Part shown: piece by piece, positions 9,148-17,876 of the stretch
How positions within the stretch are numbered: the stretch's first letter is position 1
Layout: each line of letters opens with the position of its first letter
Assembly: GCA_041660525.1 (NCBI GenBank)
Contig: JBAZWD010000010.1
Location: forward strand, 33,275 to 97,274
Source of the DNA: JABCZS01 sp041660525
GTDB taxonomy: Bacteria; Pseudomonadota; Gammaproteobacteria; JABCZS01
DNA: 64,000 bases
Reading direction: 5' to 3'
Position numbers and translations under genes: made by a program
Notes under the pieces: generated by a model
Databases searched by the model: none
What the model saw: the letters and a program-made list of their open reading frames with translations, nothing else
Told to the model about the DNA's origin: nothing

Positions 9148-11310
9148 ATGAACGCTACACACAATATTCAAGAAAAAAAATATGTTTGCCCAATGCACCT
9201 GGAAGTAATCTCAGATAAACCAGGCAATTGCCCAAAATGTGGCATGGCGTTGGAGCCCAGAATTATTTCATTAAAAGAAACATTTAATGTTGAGCTAACA
9301 GATATGTCTCAACGATTTTGGATTAGTGTCATTTTGACGATACCGCTTTTAATTATTTCTATGGGCGTGCATATCCCGGTCCTTTCTTCTTTGATCCAAT
9401 TGATTCCACCACGTCTTTCTTCTTGGATACAATTTATATTAGCAACGCCCGTGATTTTTTGGTGTGGATGGCCTCTTCTAAAAAAAGGAGTGGATTCAAT
9501 CATAAAACAACATTTGAATATGTTTACGTTAATTACTTTAGGTATGAGTGTCGCTTATTTTTTCAGTACTTTCGCATTATTATTCCCCAATTTTTTTCCA
9601 GCTAATTTTCATGGTCTACATGGAGAAGTAGATCTCTATTTTGAGGTTGCTGCAGCAATTACGGCGTTAGTACTAATGGGACAAGTTTTAGAGTTGAGAG
9701 GACGTCAACAGACCAGCTCTGCTCTGCGTGCTTTGTTAAACTTAGCTCCCGCTACAGCAACCCAAATAACAGCTAGTGGAACAATGAAGATAATTCCTTT
9801 AGAAGAAATACAAATAAAAGATCATCTGCGTGTTCGCCCTGGAGAAAAAGTGCCTGTCGATGGTGTCATTATTGAGGGTCATAGCACATTAGATGAATCG
9901 ATGATAACCGGCGAATCCATCCCAGTTGAAAAAGGGATAGGCGCTAAAGTTATCGGCGCAACCATCAATCAATCCGGAAGTTTTGTCATGGAAGCTGAAC
10001 ATGTGGGGAATGAAACCATGCTTGCACAAATTGTGCAATTAGTTTCTGAGGCGCAGCATTCACGTGCACCTATCCAACGCCTGGCAGATCTCGTTTCTGG
10101 TTATTTTGTGCCTATTGTTATTATTATTGCAATACTTACTTTTCTTGTATGGTCATTTTTTATTCCTCATCCATCTATGACGTATGGCCTCATTTCTGCA
10201 ATCTCTGTTCTTATTATTGCTTGCCCCTGTGCATTAGGACTTGCAACCCCCATGTCAATCACTGTGGGCATAGGACGTGGCGCACAGGCAGGCATATTAA
10301 TAAAAAATGCTGAAAGCTTAGAGCAATTTGAAAAAATAAATGCGCTAGTGATAGATAAAACTGGCACCCTCACCTTAGGCAAACCCATGCTCAATAAAAT
10401 AATTCCCACATCAGACCTCGATGAAAATAAAATTTTATTTTTGGCAGCAAGTCTGGAAAGCAATAGCGAGCATCCTTTAGCAAATGCAATTGTTAGCGCG
10501 GCTAACCAGAAAAAAATTCATTTACAAACGCCAAGTGAATTTAAAGCTGAAATAGGACAAGGTATCACGGGAATTATTGACGGTAATCAAGTCGCATTAG
10601 GAAATATGAAATTGCTCCATTTACTTAATATTGAAGCAGGAGTACTTGCTTCTAGCGCAGATGAATTACGCAGCAATGGGGAAACCGTGATGTTTGTAGT
10701 ATTTAATCATAACATTGTGGGCCTAATAAGTGTTTCCGATCCGATAAAAGATTCTACGCCTGCTGCCTTAAAAGCATTACGCAAGGAAGGAATTCATATT
10801 ATCATGGTCACTGGTGATAATAAAATTACTGCTAATGCAATCGGTAAAAAATTAGGAATCACTGAAATTGAAGCCGATATTTTACCTCAAAAAAAGAATG
10901 AAATAATAAAAAATCTACAAAAGAAAGGATATATTGTTGCCATGGCAGGTGATGGCATTAATGATGCGCCTGCATTAGCCGCGGCTGATATAGGGATTGC
11001 CATGGGTACAGGTACCGATATTGCTATAAAAAGTGCAGGTATTACTTTAATCAAAGGTGATTTAATGGGAATAGTGCGCGCCCGAATTCTCAGTAAAAAT
11101 GTAATGCAAAATATTCGTCAGAATCTTTTTTTAGCTTTTATCTATAATTTGCTTTGTATTCCTATTGCGGCAGGAATACTTTATCCTTGGACTGGTTTAC
11201 TATTAAATCCCATGTTTGGTGCTGCCACGATGAGTTTGAGTTCAATTTCTGTTATTGGCAATGCACTGCGGTTACGTGGGATATCATTTAGTTCTGAGAA
11301 GATTGATTAA
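9148..11310 (+). CDS. copA: Cu+-translocating P-type ATPase
   Basis: A 720-aa P1B-type ATPase exporting Cu(I) from the cytoplasm. The N-terminus lacks a ferredoxin-like GMTCxxC domain. Instead it has a short Cys/His metal-binding domain, YVCPMH...CPKCGMALEP (about residues 11-36). Eight membrane segments follow, with the CPC copper site near 359 (IACPCALGLATP). Then come the phosphorylation site DKTGT (Asp403), the SEHPLA motif near 441, the MVTGDN hinge near 552, and GDGINDAPAL near 601. The CPC motif with the truncated N-terminal binding domain fits a subgroup common in copper islands. It is transcribed divergently from the oxidase operon and is followed closely by the TPR gene. Confidence 0.95.
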   Translation: MNATHNIQEKKYVCPMHLEVISDKPGNCPKCGMALEPRIISLKETFNVELTDMSQRFWISVILTIPLLIISMGVHIPVLSSLIQLIPPRLSSWIQFILATPVIFWCGWPLLKKGVDSIIKQHLNMFTLITLGMSVAYFFSTFALLFPNFFPANFHGLHGEVDLYFEVAAAITALVLMGQVLELRGRQQTSSALRALLNLAPATATQITASGTMKIIPLEEIQIKDHLRVRPGEKVPVDGVIIEGHSTLDESMITGESIPVEKGIGAKVIGATINQSGSFVMEAEHVGNETMLAQIVQLVSEAQHSRAPIQRLADLVSGYFVPIVIIIAILTFLVWSFFIPHPSMTYGLISAISVLIIACPCALGLATPMSITVGIGRGAQAGILIKNAESLEQFEKINALVIDKTGTLTLGKPMLNKIIPTSDLDENKILFLAASLESNSEHPLANAIVSAANQKKIHLQTPSEFKAEIGQGITGIIDGNQVALGNMKLLHLLNIEAGVLASSADELRSNGETVMFVVFNHNIVGLISVSDPIKDSTPAALKALRKEGIHIIMVTGDNKITANAIGKKLGITEIEADILPQKKNEIIKNLQKKGYIVAMAGDGINDAPALAAADIGIAMGTGTDIAIKSAGITLIKGDLMGIVRARILSKNVMQNIRQNLFLAFIYNLLCIPIAAGILYPWTGLLLNPMFGAATMSLSSISVIGNALRLRGISFSSEKID

Positions 11311-11326
11311 AAGCGAGAGACTAATT

Positions 11327-13033
11327 ATGAAAAAATATGGCTTATTGACAATCATAGGGGTAACTTTGATTCTGGCGCTTGCCTATATTTTTTTTACAAA
11401 GCCTATCAATGAAAAAACGAATCTGCATGCTCCACTGTTTGATAATCTTGGAGCTTTTCATCGCCAGATCACTACCAATGTACCACTCGCGCAACGTTAT
11501 TTTGATCAAGGAATGGTACTTGCTTATGGGTTTGAACACGGCGAGGCCATACGTTCATTTAAAGAAGCAACAAGACTCGATCCCAATTGCGCAATGTGTT
11601 ATTGGGGCCTTGCACTCGCCTTAGGGAATAAAATGAATGCACCCATGAATGGTCATGAATACAGCGATGGAAAAGAAGCTATTCAAAAAGCGTTGCTACT
11701 CATGAATAATGTAACACCTGCAGAGCAAGATTATATCAAAGCACTTTCTCTACGTTATAAGCATGAACCACTCAAAACAAATCAAGCCTCAGCCCCAAGC
11801 TGTCATAAATCAAACAGCTCACCTGATGCTGCTACAAAAAGTGAAAGGCTCGCTTATGTAAACGCAATGAAAAATATTGTTGAAAAATATCCGCATGACA
11901 ACGATGCAAAAGCATTATATGGCGCTGCATTGTTTTTTTCAAACACGGAAAGTGATCCATCTTATGACAGCGAAACTGCGCGTTTAGCAACAAATGTATT
12001 AAAAGAAGCCATTGCGGATGATCCGAATCACGTGGGCGCAAACCATTATTTTATTCATGTGACAGAACCCTATGCTCATCCTGAAGATGCATTAAAAAGT
12101 GCTAAACTTTTCAAAACATTAGTTCCAGGATCTGAACATTTGGTGCATATGCAGTCGCATATTTTCACTCGTCTAGGACAATATCATGAAGCGGCAGAGG
12201 CTAATATTCAAGCAACAAAAGTATACGAACAATATATTCAAGATTGTCATACGCAAGGATTTGAGCCTGAGATTAATTATTTGTATTTTCATAATTATGA
12301 TTTTTTACGCACCGCAGCATCAATGGAAGGCAACCAAGAGTTAGCACTCAGTGCCGCAAACAAAATTGTGACTTCTCCTTTTCCTGAATGGCTAGAAAAT
12401 GATCCCTCTTTACAATGGTTTATACCCGTTCCTTATTTTGTGCAGGCCAGGTTTGCTTTGTGGGATGAAATATTAAAAGAACCCATGCCAAAAACAATCT
12501 ATGGTTATGCGCAAGGTATGTGGCATTATGCGCGCGGCATGGCCTTAGCAAATAAGGGCGATTTAAAAGCTGCAATGGATGAAGAATCACATTTAAAACA
12601 AATCATTCAACAGGGGAAAATCGATAGCAATTTAGGGGAGGATGGCTATAACCTATTAACAATTGCCAATGACATGCTTTTAGCTACACTCGCGAATATA
12701 ACGGGTGATGAAAAAGCTCTATTTACCTATCTTAATCAAGTTATGGAAGTTCAAGATAAAATGAGATATCGGGAACCATCCGCCTTGTATTTTACTCCCA
12801 AGCAAGCATTAGGCGATGCTTATTTAAAATATGGACATTTTGAGCAAGCAAAAGTTATGTATGAAGAAGACTTACACGAATACCCAAAAAATGGTTGGAC
12901 ACTCTATGGATTAGCGATAAGTTTACGTGCTTTGGGTGATAATATAAAAGCAGATCAGGTTGATAATGAATTCAAGCAAGCATGGCAGTATGCTGATGTT
13001 CCTACGCCTATTTTGTTGTTCTCAAAGAAATAG
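11327..13033 (+). CDS. Membrane-anchored TPR-repeat protein
   Basis: A 568-aa protein. I chose the ATG at 11327 because it begins a clear signal/anchor segment (KKYGLLTIIGVTLILALAYIFF). An upstream in-frame start at 11255 lies inside the ATPase gene. The body is helical with tetratricopeptide-like pairs, for example FDQGMVLAYGFEHGEAIRSF and ATRLDPNCAMCYWGLALALG. Another lies near the end (GDAYLKYGHFEQAKVMYEED), followed by YPKNGWTLYGLAISLRALGD. Two Cys in CAMC could bind copper or haem, but there is no CxxCH motif. It lies 16 bp after the copper ATPase, so it is probably in the same operon. Function is unknown; a scaffold role in the envelope is plausible. Confidence 0.75.
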   Translation: MKKYGLLTIIGVTLILALAYIFFTKPINEKTNLHAPLFDNLGAFHRQITTNVPLAQRYFDQGMVLAYGFEHGEAIRSFKEATRLDPNCAMCYWGLALALGNKMNAPMNGHEYSDGKEAIQKALLLMNNVTPAEQDYIKALSLRYKHEPLKTNQASAPSCHKSNSSPDAATKSERLAYVNAMKNIVEKYPHDNDAKALYGAALFFSNTESDPSYDSETARLATNVLKEAIADDPNHVGANHYFIHVTEPYAHPEDALKSAKLFKTLVPGSEHLVHMQSHIFTRLGQYHEAAEANIQATKVYEQYIQDCHTQGFEPEINYLYFHNYDFLRTAASMEGNQELALSAANKIVTSPFPEWLENDPSLQWFIPVPYFVQARFALWDEILKEPMPKTIYGYAQGMWHYARGMALANKGDLKAAMDEESHLKQIIQQGKIDSNLGEDGYNLLTIANDMLLATLANITGDEKALFTYLNQVMEVQDKMRYREPSALYFTPKQALGDAYLKYGHFEQAKVMYEEDLHEYPKNGWTLYGLAISLRALGDNIKADQVDNEFKQAWQYADVPTPILLFSKK

Positions 13034-13057
13034 GTGCTTAATATGAGGAATGGATCT

Positions 13058-13282
13058 ATGCTGTACTACATAATTAAATTATTTTTATCTGCTGGAATTA
13101 TTGTTGCTGTGACTGAGGTGGCTAAACTTAGTGCGACATTAGGTGGCCTTATCAAATCATTACCGTTGATTTCTTTATTAGCCATCCTCTGGTTATATGT
13201 GAAGACCTATATTTACCCAGTGCCCATTAGCACTATAGTGCGCGATGATAACCATTCTCGTCTTTTTCTTATGTGCTTCTGA
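13058..13282 (+). pseudogene. DUF3147-like membrane protein, C-terminally truncated
   Basis: I take the ATG at 13058, preceded by GAGGA at good spacing. An in-frame GTG follows the TPR stop immediately at 13034. The first 50 residues (MLYYIIKLFLSAG...LPLISLLAILWLYVKT) match the start of small four-helix DUF3147 proteins, normally about 110-120 aa. After VKT the sequence stops looking like a membrane protein and ends at 74 aa. Another frame downstream reads hydrophobic residues (ITILVFFLC), suggesting a frameshift followed by decay. It is probably non-functional, though a sequencing error is possible. Confidence 0.6.
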
Positions 13283-13291
13283 ATGCATAGA

Positions 13292-14089
13292 TTACATCCC
13301 CTGCATACCTTCCATAGGCAACAAAAAATAGGTAACAAAAATTCCTGTTAGTAAGAGAATAAAGGTCAGTGCTATTATCACCACTTGATTAGTAAAAGAT
13401 AGTTGCATTGTTTGGTGTTGAGTATGCTTGTCCATATTCATTTTAACGGGTAATGTCATACAACCATGTTTTAGTTTATTTTTTACTAACCAATAATTAA
13501 TGGGATAGGCAATGATCCCACCGATGAGTGCTCCCATGCTCATGATAAACCAAAAGCGCAAATTCGCAGGATCTCTACTCTCCGGAATTATTGTCATTAA
13601 TACGATCATGGTCGGAATCATTCCTAACATCATAAAATTCATAGATACTGCTTCAGGGAAAAATGTCTTTTTTAGTGATTCACCATAAGATTTATACATG
13701 CTCCTCATCATCCCTGCTTGAAAAATGATCCAACCTGAAATAAACCCCAAAGTATATTCGAACATCACCTCAATATTCATAGGTAAAGCGGTATAGCTTA
13801 ATATAATTGCCGCAAGAATTACGCCTGTTGCATCCCCGGCTGCGCAATGTACTTCGGAATTAATGACTTGCTTCCATGTGGCTTGTGTATACAGAGCATG
13901 CCAATTCTGCCCCGGGCTACGACAAGTTAAGAGATAAAAAAATAATCCAAAGGGGCCTGTATAAAGTACAACTAGAATCCAACCTAATTTTTGTACCCAG
14001 CTGACAGGAGTATTCCTGATGTCAAAAATGGTAAAAACAAAGGACAATATGACGAAAACAAACCATAAATCAATTATTCCTTCAAGCAT
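13292..14089 (-). CDS. DUF4396-family integral membrane protein
   Basis: A 265-aa polytopic membrane protein with about six to seven hydrophobic segments. It matches the DUF4396 pattern in several places: WVQKLGWILVVLYTGPFGLFFY, SEVHCAAGDATGVI and the Met-rich run MMRSMYKSYGESLKKTFFPEAVSMNFMMLGMIP. Conserved Cys/His and several Met in and near membrane helices could bind Cu(I). The C-terminal tail MEGMQGM is also Met-rich. Family function is not established, although such genes often sit beside copper genes. It converges on the DUF3147 remnant, with only 9 bp between. Confidence 0.75.
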   Translation of the reverse strand: MLEGIIDLWFVFVILSFVFTIFDIRNTPVSWVQKLGWILVVLYTGPFGLFFYLLTCRSPGQNWHALYTQATWKQVINSEVHCAAGDATGVILAAIILSYTALPMNIEVMFEYTLGFISGWIIFQAGMMRSMYKSYGESLKKTFFPEAVSMNFMMLGMIPTMIVLMTIIPESRDPANLRFWFIMSMGALIGGIIAYPINYWLVKNKLKHGCMTLPVKMNMDKHTQHQTMQLSFTNQVVIIALTFILLLTGIFVTYFLLPMEGMQGM

Positions 14090-14100
14090 AACGAATCCTA

Positions 14101-14338
14101 TTTTTATTTAAAACCTGATAATTTGTCATGCCTAAGGCTGAACTGAAATTTAAAATGCATCTCAATTATAGCTGAGATAATTAACCTGATAATACTTGCG
14201 AGCAGGGTGCACTTGAGTCAAGTTATTGGTCACGATGATGTTGAAATACATTAGGATAATGGGATTTTCTGCAGAAGTAGACTAATAGGCTATACTCACT
14301 ATAGTCATTAAGCTTAATAATAACCTGGAGATCAAATA
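14101..14338. other. Divergent intergenic region
   Basis: About 240 bp between the DUF4396 gene (minus) and the copper-storage gene (plus). No coding frame is seen. A GGAG ribosome-binding site lies just before 14339. The stretch TTATAGCTGAGATAATTAA near 14166 is AT-rich but shows no clear paired promoter boxes. Confidence 0.35.
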
Positions 14339-14683
14339 ATGAACGCTAGCGATATGAAAGAATGTATTACCGCGTGTATGGATTGTAGTAATGAATGTCA
14401 AAAAATGCTTTTCAATTATTGCGCCGAAAAAGGTGGTGAGCATACAAAACAAGATCACATGAAACTCATGGCAGATTGTATTCAAATTTGCCAAATCGCA
14501 GCTGATTTCATGATCCGTCATTCTTCATTCCATAAAAATATCTGTGAACTTTGTGCGAAGATATGTGAAGCATGCGCAGAATCTTGTGAAAATTTAAAAG
14601 ATAAAGAAATGCAAAAATGCGCTGAAGTATGTCGTCGCTGTGCAGAATCCTGTCGTAGCATGGGAAAGATGCAGTGTTGTTAA
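14339..14683 (+). CDS. Four-helix-bundle copper-binding protein (DUF326/Csp-like)
   Basis: A 114-aa protein with 18 cysteines, mostly spaced CxxxC or CxxC along predicted helices. Examples are ECITACMDCSNEC, ADCIQIC, ICELCAKICEACAESC and KCAEVCRRCAESC. This is the hallmark of copper-storage proteins, in which Cys lining the core of a four-helix bundle hold many Cu(I) ions. No signal peptide is present, so it is probably cytosolic like Csp3. A strong ribosome-binding site (GGAG) precedes the ATG. Its location at the end of the copper region supports intracellular copper buffering alongside the export ATPase. Confidence 0.92.
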   Translation: MNASDMKECITACMDCSNECQKMLFNYCAEKGGEHTKQDHMKLMADCIQICQIAADFMIRHSSFHKNICELCAKICEACAESCENLKDKEMQKCAEVCRRCAESCRSMGKMQCC

Positions 14684-14745
14684 CAACAGTTGGTAGATAT
14701 ATTCTGTAAGCAGGATCCACGGCAATAGCTCATGTCATGCTATAT

Positions 14746-14782
14746 CATTTAGTGTGTGATTCATTGAATTACACACTAAATG
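14746..14782. repeat. 37-bp near-perfect palindrome
   Basis: Perfect 12-bp arms (CATTTAGTGTGT / ACACACTAAATG) flank a 13-base centre that is itself nearly palindromic (ATTCA / TGAAT). It lies about 60 bp after the copper-storage gene. No T-run follows on either strand, so it may be a cruciform or protein-binding site rather than a simple terminator. Confidence 0.6.
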
Positions 14783-14921
14783 CCAGAAGAGAGTTGGTTG
14801 GGTCTATCGATAGTATTAAACAAAATTGAAAATCTATAGGTAAATTGCATTTGCAAATTGAATTCGCCATTGTTTATTTATAAAACGTAAGCCTGATAGC
14901 GACTAACAGTAAATTAAAAAT

Positions 14922-15206
14922 TTAATTATTTGAAGTCGAAGAACTACTATTACTTTGTGAATTCCCTTGAGAGTTTTTTGCAGTATCCCCTGATTGTGTT
15001 GAACTTCCAACATCTTGGTTAGTTCTAGGGCCAGTTTGACTTTGTGCTGCTCCATTTCCTGCTTCATGGCCTGCTTCATGGCCTGCTTCATGACTTTGGC
15101 CAACTCCTTGGCTAGCACTACCAGAACTAAAAGATCCTTTTGCAAATACGGTTGTACCCATGATGCTTAATATACTTAATAAAAATGCAGTAGTGAGATA
15201 TTTCAT
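14922..15206 (-). CDS. Small exported Ser/Gly/His-rich low-complexity protein
   Basis: A 94-aa protein started at the ATG at 15206, which begins a good signal peptide (MKYLTTAFLLSILSIMGTTVFA). The upstream in-frame ATG at 15245 would add a charged, non-signal segment. The mature chain is Ser, Gly, Gln and Asn rich with a tandem HEAG repeat (three copies) and a C-terminal poly-Ser tract. No known domain. It is probably disordered in the periplasm or secreted. The repeats come from a 12-bp DNA unit at 15058-15093. Confidence 0.55.
   Translation of the reverse strand: MKYLTTAFLLSILSIMGTTVFAKGSFSSGSASQGVGQSHEAGHEAGHEAGNGAAQSQTGPRTNQDVGSSTQSGDTAKNSQGNSQSNSSSSTSNN
15058..15093. repeat. 12-bp tandem repeat, three copies
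   Basis: The unit CCTGCTTCATGG is repeated three times (the last copy ends in A) inside the small exported protein gene and encodes the HEAG repeats. This is a candidate length-variable locus. Confidence 0.8.
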
Positions 15207-15221
15207 GGTAACTCCAAATAA

Positions 15222-15264
15222 TTTGATTAACTTAAGCCTAGCCAATTATGTTGAGTTAATCAAA
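15222..15264. promoter_or_regulatory. Inverted repeat upstream of the Ser/His-rich gene
   Basis: Perfect 11-bp arms (TTTGATTAACT at 15222-15232 and AGTTAATCAAA at 15254-15264) lie 16-58 bp upstream of the 15206 start. It could be an operator or a 5'-UTR hairpin. Confidence 0.4.
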
Positions 15265-15327
15265 TAATTTTGATGTATTAGGGTAGGAATGATACAGCTC
15301 CTAATTATTTTTGATAGGATCAAATTC

Positions 15328-15372
15328 CAGTCGTGTAAGCCGAGGGAATCTAACCCTCAGCTTACACGACTG
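15328..15372. repeat. Large imperfect palindrome (19-bp arms)
   Basis: The arm CAGTCGTGTAAGCCGAGGG at 15328-15346 pairs with 15354-15372 with one mismatch around a 7-base AATCTAA loop. Weaker pairing continues outward on both sides. It is GC-richer than its surroundings and has no T-run. It could be a REP/MITE-like element or a strong RNA hairpin. Confidence 0.65.
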
Positions 15373-15531
15373 AAGTTTGACCCAAATATGGAACACTCTG
15401 AGCAAAACATATGGATTTAGTTACCAATAGCTTATGCGGATTGGGAGGCACCAACACCTATGAACATGAGAATATGAGCATTTCATTAATAAAAACTTGA
15501 TTTATTCTTAAATATGGTATGAAATATAAGC

Positions 15532-15843
15532 GTGGACGCCAGGTGTTCTAGCACCCAACGCCCACTGACCACCGAAAGTATACAGGATACTCTTCAATGG
15601 CTGACTATATCTTACAATATAGGCGACGTTCTCGCCATCATTGCCCAACAAATGGGCCCTCAATCCTTTTAATTGGTTCGCAAGCTAACGAATATTTCGT
15701 GGAGATATTTGTTTTGTACATTGCTATTGCGGCTGTACAACTTTTATTAGGAGATGGGTCACATTTGGCAAGCGGCGGTGGCGAGTGGTGGATTAGTGAG
15801 GGGCACCGCAAGAATTTAAATTTTACTATAAGGCGCCCCTCAT
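15532..15843 (+). promoter_or_regulatory. Hairpin-rich leader upstream of the response regulator
   Basis: The roughly 600-bp gap before the response-regulator gene has no convincing gene. It does hold several hairpins in a row. A two-part stem lies at 15532-15565 (GTGG..CG with CG..CCAC, plus inner GGTG/CACC). GGCGA/TCGCC lies at 15622-15636 and GCCCA/TGGGC at 15643-15657. A long stem (15796-15807 with 15832-15843) buries the AAGG ribosome-binding site and the first bases of the start codon at 15842. It may be a structured 5' leader or small RNA. No known riboswitch class was recognised. Confidence 0.4.
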
Positions 15844-16252
15844 GGATAACCATACAAAAGCCAAATTGGGTGATAGTGCAAAAAAGGTATTGATCGTTGA
15901 AGATAATCCACTAGTGCAGAAAATAATATGTCATACATTTAAAGAATGCGGTTTTGAAGTGGACGTAACCGATATGGGACATGAAGCGGTGAGCCTAATT
16001 AAACGACACCATTATGATTTCATTTTGTTAGACTTTGGTTTGCCAGATTTATCTGGCTATGAAGTCGCACGATTAATACGTAAATACGAATCCAAATATC
16101 TGTATCCTCCCTGCCCTATCGCTATTTGTTCTGCTTCTATGGACTCAGCTCAAGAAAAAAATTGTTTTGCTGCTGGCGCTAATTGGGTTTTTCAGAAGCC
16201 TTTGTGTAGTGAAATGATGGTGCAAATTGAGGATCTATTGAAGCGGGTTTAG
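15842..16252 (+). CDS. Stand-alone response regulator receiver (CheY-like)
   Basis: A 136-aa protein that is entirely a receiver domain. The acidic pair is Glu20-Asp21 (VLIVEDNPLV), the phospho-acceptor is Asp64 (FILLDFGLPDLSGYEV), and the conserved Lys lies in VFQKPL. No DNA-binding output domain follows, so it must act by protein contact or in a phosphorelay. No partner kinase gene is adjacent. The start codon sits inside a long hairpin, suggesting translational control. A degraded copy of its 3' end appears at about 18935-18990. Confidence 0.88.
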   Translation: MDNHTKAKLGDSAKKVLIVEDNPLVQKIICHTFKECGFEVDVTDMGHEAVSLIKRHHYDFILLDFGLPDLSGYEVARLIRKYESKYLYPPCPIAICSASMDSAQEKNCFAAGANWVFQKPLCSEMMVQIEDLLKRV

Positions 16253-16262
16253 CCGACCCGCT
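16242..16262 (+). terminator. Possible hairpin terminator at the response-regulator stop
   Basis: Perfect 7-bp arms AGCGGGT / ACCCGCT surround a loop containing the TAG stop. It lacks a clean T-run (TCTCCTGATTTTAA follows), so it is a weak terminator candidate. Confidence 0.35.
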
Positions 16263-16437
16263 CGGCTCTCCTGATTTTAAATCTAAACACTATTACTGAT
16301 TAGTAGCATAACATTACGATTTTATCTGCGCATATTACGTTTTTCTTTGAACTATTAGATCGATTTTGTCCATGTTATACTGATAGAAATATATCATATG
16401 ATGTGCTTACTAAATTTTATATAGCAATGGAGATACA

Positions 16438-17760
16438 ATGAAAAATTTATTCATCATTCTAAGTATTTATATTTTAATATCCACAGCTATAGCTGGAGAG
16501 ATCACCAACTCAACTTTAATCAATGATTGCGAATCATTGCAGCATATCGATCAAAATCTAGATGCATATTTCGAGTTAGAAAATGATATTGATTGTACCA
16601 ATTATTATTTTTTCCCCATTGGTTCAAATTCAGATCCGTTCACGGGAACCATCAATGGTCATGGATATACTATTTCAAACCTTTCAATTATTAAACCAGA
16701 TGCTGAGAATATAGGATTATTTAGTGCAACTGAGGATGCGAGCATTACTAACTTAAATTTAGAAAATGCTAACATTGAAGGAATAGAAGCAGTTGGAATA
16801 CTCATAGGAAAAGATAGAGGAAATACAAACATTTCTAATATCAATGCCAGCGGTCAAGTAACCGCAGGATCAGAAAGCCGATATATTGGTGGCTTAGTTG
16901 GTTACGCTGGATTACACAGTATAATTAACGACATTTTGTTAAATATTAATGTGAAAGCAGATCCTATGTCGTCTGAATCTATAGGGGGGCTTTTAGGCCA
17001 TGGGTATCAAGTGACAGTTGAAGATGTGCATGTGAATGGCGAAGTCACTGGCAAAGAAAATGTAGGTGGCTTAATTGGTAGTCTTTATTCCTACGATAAT
17101 ATTTATAACACCTCTACCAATGTCAAAGTATCTGGTGTCATCAATACTGGGGGGTTAATAGGAGACGCTGAAACTTTGGCTCATATTATTTCTAGTCACG
17201 CTACCGGTAATGTCTATGGAGAAGAAAAAACCGGTGGTTTAGTCGGTCTTTTAGATGGTGAGATTAGCTTTAGCTATGCGACAGGTAATGTATTTGGGGA
17301 AAACAAAACGGGCGGACTTGTTGGCGAAAATAAAGAGTCTATTGAAGAAAGTTATGCAACGGGTGATGTTTACGGAATTGATGATGTAGGTGGACTTTCT
17401 GGTTCAAATTATTTTGGAAGAATTGATAATAGCTATGCCACTGGGAACATTGAAGGAACCCGATATGTAGGTGGATTAGTAGGTAGCCATGAAGGGCACT
17501 CTATTCAGTACAATTATTCAATTGGAAAAGTAAGCGGCACTTCTTATGTAGGAGGACTTGTAGGGTCTTATGAAGGTTATGATACGGAAAATAATTATTG
17601 GGATGTAAACAGTTCCGGCCAGCTTAATTCTGCGGTTGGGATTGGGAAAACCACCTCGGAAATGTATTATCAGCGTACATATGAAGAATGGGATTTTGTG
17701 AATATTTGGAGTATTGAAAATAGTTACGGTTATCCTTCGCTGATGTTTGAATTTAAATAA
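16438..17760 (+). CDS. Secreted GLUG-repeat protein
   Basis: A 440-aa protein with a signal peptide (about residues 1-19, ending AIAG). An N-terminal region is followed by many repeats of roughly 25-30 residues containing G-G-L-(V/I/S)-G and SYATGNV motifs. Examples are VGGLIGS, TGGLVGL, TGGLVGE, VGGLSGS and VGGLVGS. These GLUG repeats form a beta-solenoid in bacterial surface and adhesin-like proteins. There is no obvious C-terminal anchor; the end is WSIENSYGYPSLMFEFK. It is likely exported or cell-surface associated. Target and transport route are unknown. It stands alone between the response regulator and the AbiTii gene. Confidence 0.8.
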   Translation: MKNLFIILSIYILISTAIAGEITNSTLINDCESLQHIDQNLDAYFELENDIDCTNYYFFPIGSNSDPFTGTINGHGYTISNLSIIKPDAENIGLFSATEDASITNLNLENANIEGIEAVGILIGKDRGNTNISNINASGQVTAGSESRYIGGLVGYAGLHSIINDILLNINVKADPMSSESIGGLLGHGYQVTVEDVHVNGEVTGKENVGGLIGSLYSYDNIYNTSTNVKVSGVINTGGLIGDAETLAHIISSHATGNVYGEEKTGGLVGLLDGEISFSYATGNVFGENKTGGLVGENKESIEESYATGDVYGIDDVGGLSGSNYFGRIDNSYATGNIEGTRYVGGLVGSHEGHSIQYNYSIGKVSGTSYVGGLVGSYEGYDTENNYWDVNSSGQLNSAVGIGKTTSEMYYQRTYEEWDFVNIWSIENSYGYPSLMFEFK

Positions 17761-17876
17761 ATTCATACTCGCATGTTCAACGAGACCATTGCTACACTTC
17801 AAAAAGCTTTTTCATGTGCACTTTATAAAACGACAGTTTTTCTAAATAATTCAGGATTGTCCTTCGTTGAGATTTG

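Noticed and set aside
14903..15145. 80-aa minus-strand frame with MKQAMKQEMEQ repeats
   Set aside because: It is an alternative frame across the HEAG repeat DNA. The overlapping frame with a signal peptide is the credible one.
15597..15893. 98-aa plus-strand frame and an opposite 71-aa frame before the response regulator
   Set aside because: No recognisable domain and no good start signal, and both overlap the hairpin-rich leader. The plus frame also overlaps the receiver gene.
16438..17760. CRISPR-like array
   Set aside because: The regular repeats are in-frame protein repeats (GGLVG) with diverged DNA, not identical repeats with unique spacers. No CRISPR array or cas gene was seen in the window.
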